Source: Aplysia californica
Taxonomy: Eukaryota > Mollusca > Gastropoda > Aplysiida > Aplysiidae
NCBI RefSeq assembly: GCF_000002075.1
Contig: NW_004797523.1
Span: forward strand, 318,018-382,017
Direction: 5' to 3'
DNA length: 64,000 nt
The notes under the pieces were generated by a model. It saw only the letters and a list, made by a program, of their open reading frames with translations, was not told where the DNA came from and ran no database searches. The position numbers were made by a program, and so were the translations under genes. Of this stretch, positions 10,601-22,600 are shown in pieces; within the stretch, counting starts at the first letter, position 1; every line of letters starts with the position of its first letter.

Positions 10601-13600
10601 TAGATATTGATGCTAGCATCAGCACTTGACCTCAAAATCCCAGGAAATGCACTTTGTCATACATTAAAATTTCGAATCGAAAGGTTGACCTAGTTTCAAC
10701 TGTTTGTTTACATTCGTAGGCCTGTGTACTTCTAGGCTAGAATCTATATCTAGATTGATAGTTCAGGAGTTGAGATGCAGAGGGATGTTCCTAGAATGGC
10801 CTAGATTCTAGATATACGAGGGACGTCCAGAGAGTAAGTACCATTTTAAGATAATTATAAAAGAAATAACTTTCCCAATCAGAACGATTTATTCTTGAAT
10901 ACCTCATATTTATGACTACTTCTCCTCGTAGTCACCCGAACAGTTGAGGCATTTGTTGTTGCGTGGGACGAGCTGAATGCCCTCATCGTGGAAAGCTGCC
11001 GCCCGCGATGTCAGCCAATGTCCAGTCTCTCCTTTGAGATCAATGTCTGAGTCGAAGTCCTGCCCGGCCCAAAACTTTTTCAAATGCAGGAACTGATGAA
11101 AGTCACTCGGAGCCAGGTCTGGGCTGTACGATGGGTACTTCAACTGTTCACATCTGAAAGAGGCGATCAGGTTTTGGGTCTGTGCAGACTTGTGAAAAGT
11201 TGCATTGTCGTGAAGCAGAACAATGCCGTTGCTAAGCATTCCGCGTCTTTGGTTTGAATCACTCTACGCAGGCCGTGTCAGGAAAAAAGTCATGTGTACA
11301 GTGTTTGGGGACAGGCAAGGAGTTCTTTCAGTAGAATTTGGGGGAAATGGGATGACAATTAACTCTGATGTGTACTGCAGCACACATTTAAAAACTGCGT
11401 AGAACGATTCAAAACAAAAGACACAGAATGCTTAGCGACAGCGTTGTTCTGCTTCACGACAATGCAACTCCTCACATGTCTGCACAGACCCAAAACCTGA
11501 TCGCCACCTTCGGATGGGAACAGTTGAAGAACCCATTGTACACCCATTGACTTTCATCTGTTCCTGCATTTGAAAATGTTTTTGGCCCGGCAGGACTTCG
11601 ACTCAGACGCTGATCTCACAGGAGAGACTGGACATTGGCTGACATCGCAGATGGCAGCTTTTCACGATGAGGGCATTCAGAAGCTCGTCTCCCGCTACAA
11701 AATACCTCAACAGTTCTGATGAGTATGTGGAGAAGTAGTCATATATATGAGGTATTAAAAAATAAATAATTTTGATTGGGAAAATGATTTCTTTTATAAT
11801 TATTAAAAAACGGTACTTACTGTCTGGACGTCCCTCGTAGATAATAATAATTTACATCTGATCTAGATCTACATTTAAAGCATTCACCATCTATCTAAAT
11901 ATCTGATGTGCAGTGCCCGGAAACAGATCTCAAAGCAAGGGCTAGATAAGGATGAAAGAATATCATACCGTATGAGGAGATTGGACTTATGAAAGAAGGA
12001 AAACAAACCAGACGAGCGAGGAGACAGGATTGAAGCAGAGAATGCGTATACAACGCTCACACTGGGTTCCCAGAGGTCTTAAGAAAAGTCCTTTAAAATT
12101 AAAGCCCTTAGTTTTTGTCAAAACAAAATTAAGGATCTAAAGTCATTAATTTTTTATGCCGGATTGTCACATCCTTATATAATAAAAGATCCTTTAATTT
12201 GGCTATATTTGTCAAAATAAGGTCATGGAAATTGTGGATGGTGCTCCTTCAAGGCTGTTGCATCGCATAACATGGCACACAGCACACAGTACATAGCGCG
12301 GCAGACCCGTCAGTTGCCACATTCCACAGATGCCAACCCACAGTTCGCCTGTGCTACACGCAGAGGGCACACGCTAGGCCAGCTACAGGTCAGACCTACA
12401 GAGGCACTCTGGGACGGGCCTTAAAGTGCTCACACTCACAGACACACTTGCATGCACATGCACAGATGCAGTACCATTAGTTTTAATAAACAAATTAGTT
12501 TAGTGACTCTAGAAACCTTACAGAGGTAGTTGCTGTTGAGTTTATAGATCTAACACTGATTGGTAGTTGTGACTCTCAACCATAAAAAATGTTACTTGTG
12601 GTGAGTAGATACATACTTACTTGATACAACTTGGATGGAATTAAAGGAGAGCTTAATAATCCTTAGCAGGCACAATACTGTTGTTGAGTTCCACTCTCAA
12701 ATTGATTTTGAACTCTCGAAAGATTTTTATAATGGATTCTTAATCGAGCACATCTGTTATCTACAGTTCTGCGAAAGATGACACATAGCTATTAGGGTAA
12801 TATTTTTGAGTTGCAGTTACCTTTTCTGTGTTTTTCAGATATCAGATGAAAACTCTACCTCTGTGTCTTCTGTTTCAAAGACGGTGCCTGAAACAGCTAA
12901 AACTGGTTCAAAGGATAAACAGAAGCGAAAACTCACAATTCTCTATGGATCTCAGACAGGAAAAGCGAAGGTGAAATGAAAATATGGTTATCAAAAGAAA
13001 GCTGGATTTGTCTGATTTGTCTTGGGGGATTGGTCAGTTGGCTTTCCTACCACTGATTTTTCATTGTTGTCTCACTGTTTTCAGGGCTCCTGTACAGGTG
13101 GTTGGTCAGCAGCTTCTTTTCAGGGTCACAATTATCTTAATCTCTTCCTTGGGAAATAGTGCCATTTTGTACATGCTCACTAGTAAGTGAGAATCTGCAT
13201 CAACTCTTGGCATTTTCTGATCGTAAATGGTAGTAAATGTGCCTTGAATGTAGTAAACATTTGGTAAACAGTCGTAAATTAACCTGTGTACAGAGGGATG
13301 AAGCCAGCAAGACTTTTCAGTGAAGGTCAATAAGTTCATTTTTGCTGGTCGTAATTGTGATATTATATTTGTTCAGCTTTTCCCTGTCTGAGAGTACGTT
13401 TCACGCGGCTATGGCGGCAGGCGGAAGTGTATGTGATCCAAGGCTCAATCGGGAAAATGAAGATCTACTTTTGCTTTTGTTACCACCCAGAAATTTGATG
13501 ACGATAGACTGGTAACGCAACATTTATGTCATGCAGGTTGTGCAGTATAAACGCTGTGTTGTCGTGTAAATAAAATTTAATCAATATTTGGACTCGTCTC

Positions 13601-16600
13601 TGTGCTTTCACTTGTGGGAAAAAAAAGAAAAGAAAATACAAGCATTGTCCGATTTTTAGATTATCGGGCTCACCATCGTGACCTGTCCGTGAACCTGCGC
13701 GCTTCGCATCGCAAATAAATGCGGCATAGTGCGAGTACTGGGGGGGGGGTGTGATGTGGAAGGCAACACCAGAGAGGAGAAATACTTAGAAGCAAATTTC
13801 TGTATTTTGACTTGATTTAGAGCTCTCTACAAAGTGCGTGTTGGTGCAGGTCATATGCGGAATCGGGACCCTTCATACTTTGTAAGCTGTATTATTGAAA
13901 TAAAGTGTTTGCGTTTCATTGGGTTGGTGATAGTAAATTATAACTCCAGTGTATATTGCAGCTTTCTGTTTAAGACTGGCAGATTTTCAGTGTCACTGCA
14001 TCTTGCCGTTCCACAGTTTTTACAACTCTCACACTTACTTATTTGTCCTTACTTGTCCACTGTGTTGGGGTCACTGCAGTCGGAACATGTCCATCTCCCT
14101 CTTCAGGATCCATCCCAGAGTCTGTCTACTTATAGTTTCCATCATGATCTGGTTGGAGATCCATCGGACTGGTCCGCACAGATGGCTGTGTTTCCCTTCT
14201 CCTCTTTGGATCCCCTTCTCCTTCAGTCTCCCGAGAGTGTGGGAACCGCTATCCGCCCTATTCTTCCTCAAATTTTCCCTTACAGCGGTTAGGACGGTTG
14301 GTGGGTCCAGTGTCAAATTCCCTCCCACTTTTGCTTCTCCAGCCAGCTTGTCTGCTCTCTCGTTGCCGGTTACCCCCGCGTGACCCGGGCAGAAGATCCA
14401 GGCCACTCTTTCCAGGCTGCTCTCCCTGATCGTAGCCTTCCTGTCCACATACAGCATCCCTTTCTGCACCTTCTGCAGCGTGCTTATTGAGTCAGTAATG
14501 ATTACTGCTCGCTGATGGCTAGTGTTCTTGATCCAGTGTAGAGCTTCACTTATCGCTTTTATCTCCATACACATACTTGATGTTGTCAGTGCAGTTGCTC
14601 CACTGTGCTCTTTCACTACTACCCCATCAACTCTGACACTGAAGGCCCAGCCCGATTTGACTCCTCTGTTGACTGATCCATCCGTGAAGATCACAGCATC
14701 TCCATGTTCGCTATGCTTTTCTATCAGGGTTTCAATTTCAGCGTTTGTAGCTCCAAGTGGCCAGTTGCAACATTCTCTACCTAATGTTGCCTTCACTGTT
14801 GTAATTTTTGTTCCATATATGTAACATTAATATGTTATCGATGTCGCAAATGAACTCCCTTTTTCGAGCTGACGTGGAGCTTGATTTGCTGGGGAGTAAA
14901 TTGGCTGGACGCCCTGTTTGTTCTTCTTAAAAGTATGAAACTGTGCACTCATGTGACCATAATCCACACAGAAAAGGTTTTAAATATCTTCTCTAAAGTT
15001 CTTTTTGTTATTGTGTTAACTTATTTATTTGTCCCTACTTTCACAGGGTTTTGCTGAGAAACTGGGGGCTACAGTCAAGCAGCTGGGCTACGATGCCACA
15101 GCGATAGATTTGAAGAATTATGACCATGAAAACTTATTTCAGGCTCAGGTATGTTACTGGGGAGTGTTTAATTTTTTAAAAGGACTGGAAAGAACTCCAG
15201 AATACCATTTTTTAAAAACCCTTGGTGGCTATTGTGGCTTCAGTGATTATGAATACTGCTTTATAACTCACCTGAAATAATTGAAGCATCTTGATGGCAC
15301 CTGTTGTGTATGGGACTTATCAAGATTATTGTCCTTCCCTGTTTTAAGGGAGCTACCTCCCGTCACTTTAAGACATGCGCAGTAGCGACTAGTGGGTTGA
15401 GTTATAAAGTTCAGTTTGCTGTCCGAGATTCGTGTGGTGAATGGTTATTATTGTGCTCGTGTCAGTTAGTGAAGTGTTCTGGATTAAAGTGAAACCAAAG
15501 TAGACAAACATGGTGTCAGAAGTGCGTTGTGTTGTGTAAAATTGTGTCTGAAGTGTAGACACATTCACAGGTAAACGTATCAAGAAGAATTTCTTACAAA
15601 CAAGACAAGGTATGTTAGAAAATGTGGTTTAAACCCCCTGAACTGTTAGCATTCCACGAACCGTCAACATGGCCCTCTTGGAGAAAAAGATTCTGCCGGT
15701 TTCGACTGGCATCGAAAATGAGTAAAGAGGATGGTGAAATTCAGGTTAGTTCTCTTCTCTATGCAATGGGGGCGGAAGCAGAACTAATTTTTGCCCAGTT
15801 CCAGTTGTCAGAGGAACAGCAAAAAAATTTTGACACAGTTTTGACAAAGCTGAACGAATATTTCGTCCCCAAAAGAAATGTTATACACATCCTTGCTAAG
15901 TTTCACAGAAGAAATCAGAAGTAAGGTGAAAGTGTGAAACAGAACATACGTAGTTCATATGAGCTTGCAGAGCATGCACAGTTTGGGGAAAAAGAGGAGA
16001 CCATCAGGAATAGACTAGTCTTAGGTCTCAACAATAAGGACTTGTCAGAAAAGCTTAAACTTGAGGGAGATTTTACCTAGAAAAAAGCCTTTGAAATAGC
16101 AAAACAACTCGAGCAGGTCAAGCAGGAACTCGAATAATAAAGGTCAGCCAGTCAAGAAATAGATAAGGTGCATCAGTACAAAAATGCACAGTCCCAGTTT
16201 GGAAGAAAGAAATATCAGCCACATACCGAAAAAACCCACTGCGGGAAATGTGGACTATCCCACGACCAAGGGTGTCAAAAGGAAAGCAGTGTCACAAGTG
16301 TGGAAAAATGTCCCATTTGGCCAAGGTGTGCAGAACACCAAAGAGCAAGATCCAAGGGTTAGAGAAATTGAAACCAGAGATAGGGAAACAGAGGAAACCT
16401 TCCTGATAGGGGCAGTGAAATCTTCAAACAAAAATGCGTGGAGGGTCGAACTAGAAGTGGAGGGACGGCCAGACAACTTCAACTTTGATACAGGTGCAGA
16501 CGTCAACGTCACCAGCAAGGAGACTTGGGTCAAGATAGGAAAACCAAAGCTGCCAAAATGTGACCACGTCAAACTCATGAGTCCTTGGGGCCGGGCCGAA

Positions 16601-19600
16601 TTAATCAACTAGGTCGCTTCCAGACGACATCTAGTCTAAGTCAACGGCAATATATATCATCAACGGTCAAGCGGAAAGCCTGCTTAGTCGGGATACGTCT
16701 ACATCCCTGGACCTTATACAAAGACTTCAAGTCGACGAAACTACGCTCTCCACCGCGAACTGCAAATCAGTTCGCATCAAACTGAAGGAAGGAGCACAGC
16801 CCTACAGCATCACCACCGCCAGGAGAGTCCCTATACTGCTTCAAGAAAAGGTGAAGAAGGAGCTAAAAGCGAGGAAGGACAGCGGCATCATTGAAGAAAT
16901 CACTGAACCGACAGATTGGTGCAACAGCATGGTACCAGTGATCAAGCCAAATGGAGCAGTGAGGATATGTGTTGACTTGAAGAAACTAAACAATGCAGTC
17001 CAAAGGGAACGGTATGTCATACTGACGACAGAAGAAGTCATCCATAAACTAACTGGTTCAAAGATATTCTCTAAGCTAGATGCCAAATCTGGATTTTGGC
17101 AAATCCCCTTGGACAAAGACTGTGAAGCTTACATCCTTCATCACACCATTTGGTCGATTTTTCATGAGAAGGCTGCCATTTGAAATATCAAACGCTCCAG
17201 AAATCTTCCAGAGGATCATGACAGAAATCCTTTGACAGCATAGATGGTGTCATCTGCTACTTTGAAGACACTATACTACATTCGAAGACGGGGGGTGAAC
17301 ATGAAAAACTCCTGGAGAGGGTCAACCAGCGATTGAAGGAAGCAGGGTTAAAACTGAATGAGGAGAAGTGTGAATACAAGAGGACAGAAATCAAGTTCCT
17401 CGGGCATGTTATCAACAGTGAAGGCGTGAAACCAGACCCTGCCAAAATAAAGGCGATTCAGAAGCTGAAGGAGCCAAGCAATGTGGAGGAGGTGAGGAGA
17501 TTCCTGGGAATGGTGAACTACCTTGGCAGATACATACCACACGTGGCCACAGTTTTGAAACCACTCAATGACCTCTTGAAGAATGAAATGACTTGGAGTT
17601 GGGACAGCAAGCAAGACTGAAGCATTCAAGAATGTCAAGGAGATGCTCAACACAGCTCCAACGCTGGCTTATTATGACCCAATGAAACCAACCACTGTCT
17701 CTGCAGATGCTAACAGCTATGGCCTTGGAGGCGTTCTCCTTCAGAAACACGACAACGGTCTTCGCCCAGTTGCATACGCCTCAAGGACACTGACTAAAGC
17801 TGAAGAAAAATATGCACAGATCGAGAAAGAGTGCCTGGCATCAGTGTGGGCCTTCGAAAGATTTGATAAGTACCTTATGGGCTTGGAAACGTTCACACTT
17901 GGAACAGATCACAAGCCGCTTGTCCCAATCATCAACAACAAGGACTTGTCAGATACCCCGCTGAGATGCCAACGTCTGCTCGTGAGGCTAATGAGGTTCA
18001 AACGCGAATGCGTACACGGGCCAGGCAAAGACATGATCATCGCAGACACTTTGTCCAGGAGACCACTGACTACAAAGGATAGTACAGACATAGAGGAAGA
18101 AGTCGCCTTTCACGTCGATCTGGTTAGGACGACATGGCCTGTGACTGACCAATACATTGCCCAGATCCGATCAGAGACGCAGAGCGACGTCATCCTGAAA
18201 TACGCCATGGATTACACCAAGACAGGATAGCCCCAGTACAAAGAAGATGTAGTGCTAGCAGCCAGGAAACTGTTTGCAGTTTGAGGTGAACTCGGCGTAC
18301 TGGATGGGGTCCTACTGAGGGGAGACAGAATCGTCATTCCCTTTTCCATGAGAGATGAAATCATAGAGTGAATCCACCATGGCCATCTCGGCATCGTCAA
18401 GTGTCGAGAGAGGGCCAGGCAGGGAATGTTGTGGCCACACTTTTCCAAGGACATTCAGAACAGAGTATCTGGGTGTAGGACATGTCTCCAGAAACAGCCA
18501 TCGCAAAGCAAAGAACCGCTGATGACCACAGAGCGACCTTTTCTGTGCTTTGGAGTGGACATCTGTGAAGCCAAAGGCTGACATCACCTCGTGATCGTTG
18601 ACTACTTTTTGAGGTGGATCGACATCTACACACTCACTCTCCTGTCAACAGCAGCAGTAACGGCAAAACTGAAGAGCTGTTTCGCTCGTCATCGAATCCC
18701 AGAGACCGTAATGTCAGACAATGGTCCCCAGTTCAGCTCCACTGAATTCCAGAACTTTGCCAAAGAATGGAACTTTTCTCACATAACCTCGAGCTTTCAC
18801 TACCCTCAGTCAAACGGAGAAGCCGAAAGAGCAGTGAGAACAGCAAAAGACATTATCTGCTGAAAGCAGCCCGAGTTGGCGCTACTCGTCTACAGAGCCA
18901 CTCCTCTACCTGCCTTAAAAGTGAGCCCAGCTGAGATGGCGCTGGGAAGAAGGCTGAGAACAACTCTACCTGCTCCGTCCAGGACACTCATGCCGCACAC
19001 TGTCCAACCCGAGAGAGTGCGCCGGTGTGACGAAGATTACAAGCAGCGGACCAGGCAGTACTACGACAAAACAGCCCACTGCCTACCAGAGCTTAGCCAT
19101 GGAGACCCAGTCCTCTTCAAGGAAGACGGGCAGAAGGGCTGGAAACGTCCAGGTGAGGTGGTTCGACAGCACGCCCCACGGTCGTACATCATCAAGACAG
19201 CTGAACGAGAGCTGAGGCGTAACAGACGCCACTTGCGCCCCAACAGGGCAACTCTGGGGCCAGGGGTACAACCGAAGCAGCCTGCACCGCCACCGATGCC
19301 TCTGCAGGAGCCGTCAACTACATGGGAGACAGGGCCACAATTGCCGCCACCTGCTGTCAAAGCAGAGACGTCTGTCATCAAACCACACCTGTCCCCGCCA
19401 CGACCACCAGACCCTGGTGAAACAGTCTACACACGTTCTGGCCAACCAGTGGTGAAGCCAACACGGTTCCAGTGAAGAGGTTTCTATGCCTTCAACGTGT
19501 TTTGCGTTGTTTTGTGTAACACCTCTTGCGTGAAGTCGGATGGTTGTCACCTCTTTGGTGACGTAGGTTTTACTTTTAGTAGATCTAGTTATATTTTGTA

Positions 19601-22600
19601 ATTTGAACACTAGTCACATGAACTTTCTTCATCATCATTGTGCTGTGTTGTGTAACACCTCTGGCGTGAAGTCAGATGGTTGTCACCTCTTTGGTGATGT
19701 TAGGCTGTGTGCGTTCTAGTAATTTAATAATTATGATGTTTAGGTAATATGTTATTCATTAATGATTATACTAAAAGGAGAAGGTGTTGTGTAAGGGACC
19801 TAACAAAATTATTGTCCTTCCCTGTTTTACGGGAGCTACCTCCCTTCACTTTAAGACATGCGCAGTAGCGACTAGTGGGGTGAGTAATAAAGTTCAGTTG
19901 CTGTCCGAGATTCGTGTGGTGAGCAGTTATTCTTGTGCTTGTGTCAGTTAGTGAAGTGTTCTGGATTAAAGTGAAACCAAAGTAGACCAACAGCACCTTC
20001 ATTTTTAATATTACTCTAGTTTAATGAGGCCAGGCTTCTCTAGAAAGACATGACAGAAGAGTAGAAAAATTCAAATCATATGTTCTGGCCTTCAGTAATT
20101 GAAATTGCTTTTTGAAGGGAATTTCAGATGATTATGCTGTGTATGGGCTCTTCAAAGGAAATATATATAAAATTCTTTTGTGTACAAATTAACATTATTT
20201 CACATGTTTCATGGTTGAACAAAACTTTTACTCATTTTCATTTGCACTTTCTTTTCCAAAGTTTTGTGCTCATCATTTTACTTTGATTAGTGTTTGATAA
20301 GATAATTAAATAGTACACTATTCAAGAATATTTTAGGTGACTAGATATAGATGTATGGAGAGAATTCTGTTTCATTTTGATGTCTTGGATTTTAATGTTA
20401 ACTTTACTTCTTTTTAAAAAAAACCATAGCAGCTTAGCATGAAATTAAAGGTTATTTTGAAACTTTTTTTCTTGTATACACATTTTTAGATAGGGCTCAA
20501 TGAAGACTAAGTGTTAGTACTGACTTTAGTGGAGTGTCGTATCTCTGACTGTTAAAGTTTTAATTTTGTTTTAATATACACAGTAGTAGACTGTTTAACT
20601 TGATTCCTGTAATCAAGAAATGATTTCAAATCCCGCTTCTTTTTTTTGGTCTGTATTCTATGCTTTGCAGCTTCTCAAAATGAAGAAATTCTCTTGTCCT
20701 GTGATGTTCGTGTTTTATTTATGAGTTCTCTTTTCCTTCTTTGACCCATAAGGCGGAGGCTGGGTCCATTTGTATCGTAGTGATCTCCACGTACACAGAG
20801 GGTCAGCCACCAGAGGGGACGGCGTGGTTCTACACCTGGCTACAGGACTTAGCCGAAGACTTTCGAGTGACCAAGGCAGCTTTGAATGGGCTCAACTTTG
20901 CTGTTGTTGGACTAGGGAACTCTTTGTACTCTGAGCACTTTAATTCTGTGAGTATTTCATTTTGAAGTGCAATGAATGCTTAAAGATTATGGCAGAAGTG
21001 TTATTTACTGTAGAAAGAGAAAGGCCAAAGTCCTGTTAATGTTTTGATTATGTTGGTTTGAATTATGGTCGCTTTTAAGGACAAGCAGGCTAACCCAGAT
21101 TTCAGGAGTTTCCAGAAATCTTGACCTACACCAAAAGTGGGCTTTGCCCTACCTATAGGAGAAGTTTAGTTTCATTGGTGTGTTTATTTGTTCGGTTACA
21201 GAGAAAACTGTCCTTGTATTTTAAGGAAGTTGAACAAGTGGCAAAAATTTTACCTTCGATTTTCTCAAAACAACACTTTTCGGTATAGCCCCCTTGTGTC
21301 TAAAAGCGACCATATAATTCCCTCACTTGTATGAAGGTATATTTGACCGAATTTGTTCCTTGATAATAAGAAATAATATAAATTCACAAGCATTTTATTA
21401 AGCACAAGTGTAGCTGAGGTTGCAGTGGTTCTTGAAGTGCATGTTGCTGTTTCAGTGGCTGGCCGTGAGAATAATCATTTTTGCTGGATTAAAAAAATAA
21501 TTTTAGAGGACTTATGTATCATATGATTCATTTACAGAACATAATGTCTGATCGAATTATAATTTATTATCATACTGGAATTATTCAGTATGGGCCTCCA
21601 AAAATTAGATCTAATTCCCTAACAGCCGTACCCCCTTGCCTTACTTTGTAGTGGTATGCTCAAATATGGTGCTTTATTTTTCGTGTGTGTTTCCAAATTC
21701 TTTTGTTTCTTTCAGGTTGCAAAGAATATCGATACCTGGTTGCACAGCCTGTCTGCGAACAGAATTTGGCCAATTTGTCTGGCTGATGAGAATGTGATCA
21801 ACAGTAAAAACAAAGGTACTGTTATGTAATGTGTTGTAGAAATATTTGAAAATAAGGATACTTATTTGAATTGGCGACTAGCTCTTTGAAGGAAATTGCT
21901 GTTCTTGGGAATTAACAGGGCAGCTAGAAGTGACTGTTATTTCGACAGCAACAGCGGCAAACCGTGTACGTCTGGTAGGAATATAATGTGCGAGGTGAAG
22001 CATGCCTGAAGATGGGATATACTTGTTTTGTGCCATCTATGTATTTCATAATTTTTGTTCCTTAAACTTGCACAGTATCAAGGCATGAAGTAAGAGGGTT
22101 TCTGATTGATGTTTTCGCACAAAAATAGGACTTGACCTTATTTTAGAGTTACTTGTTTTGCAACTGTCACTGCATAGCAAATGCATCGTGTATGTCAAGC
22201 GTTATCTCTTGCTTTTCCTTTATTTAGGACTTTTTATACCTGTATGTAAGCAGCAGTTGTCATTTTGCTCTGAAATTTCTTCTTGTAAAGAAAAATATAT
22301 AATTGTACAAAATGTCTCATTTTCATCAATATTGAAAGTTACACTCAATATAATAAATTTTTGTCATATTTACCAAGTCTAAAATTACTTTTTTATTAAT
22401 AAATATTTTCTATTTGGTTTTTGGTTTTGTTAGTGAAATTGTTTATTTCTGTGCTTCATTCAGGTCTACAAGAAGATTTTGATGCGTGGCTTGAGTCTGG
22501 TATGAAAAACCTGCGGCGGGCTCTGAACGGTCGAAAGGTGACAGTCAAGTCATGCGAGGACAGCTGCACAAAACAGTGTGCCTGTAAGACGAAGCCCGAC

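Larger units (their letters stand above)
15302..19992 (+). mobile_element. Ty3/Gypsy LTR retrotransposon fossil in TYW1 intron 3 (4.69 kb)
   Basis: Two LTRs of about 208 bp, starting TG and ending CA, bound the element, and GCACC is duplicated on both sides (15297-15301, 19993-19997). A primer-binding-site-like TGGTGTCAGAAGTG follows the left LTR, and a purine run (AAAAGGAGAAGG) precedes the right one. Inside, in Ty3/Gypsy order: gag with a zinc-knuckle-like region (about 15620-16360), protease (about 16480), reverse transcriptase (about 16850-17620), RNase H (about 17640-18060), integrase (about 18560-18860) and its C-terminal tail (to 19475). The coding region is broken by several changes, roughly half a dozen or more. 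The LTRs differ at about 15 of 208 positions by eye (about 7 percent), so it is not a recent insertion. A Mag-like lineage is a guess. Confidence 0.92.

Noticed and set aside
13834-14383. Plus-strand ORFs of 144-152 codons
   Set aside because: They are antisense shadows of the minus-strand LINE RNase H frame.
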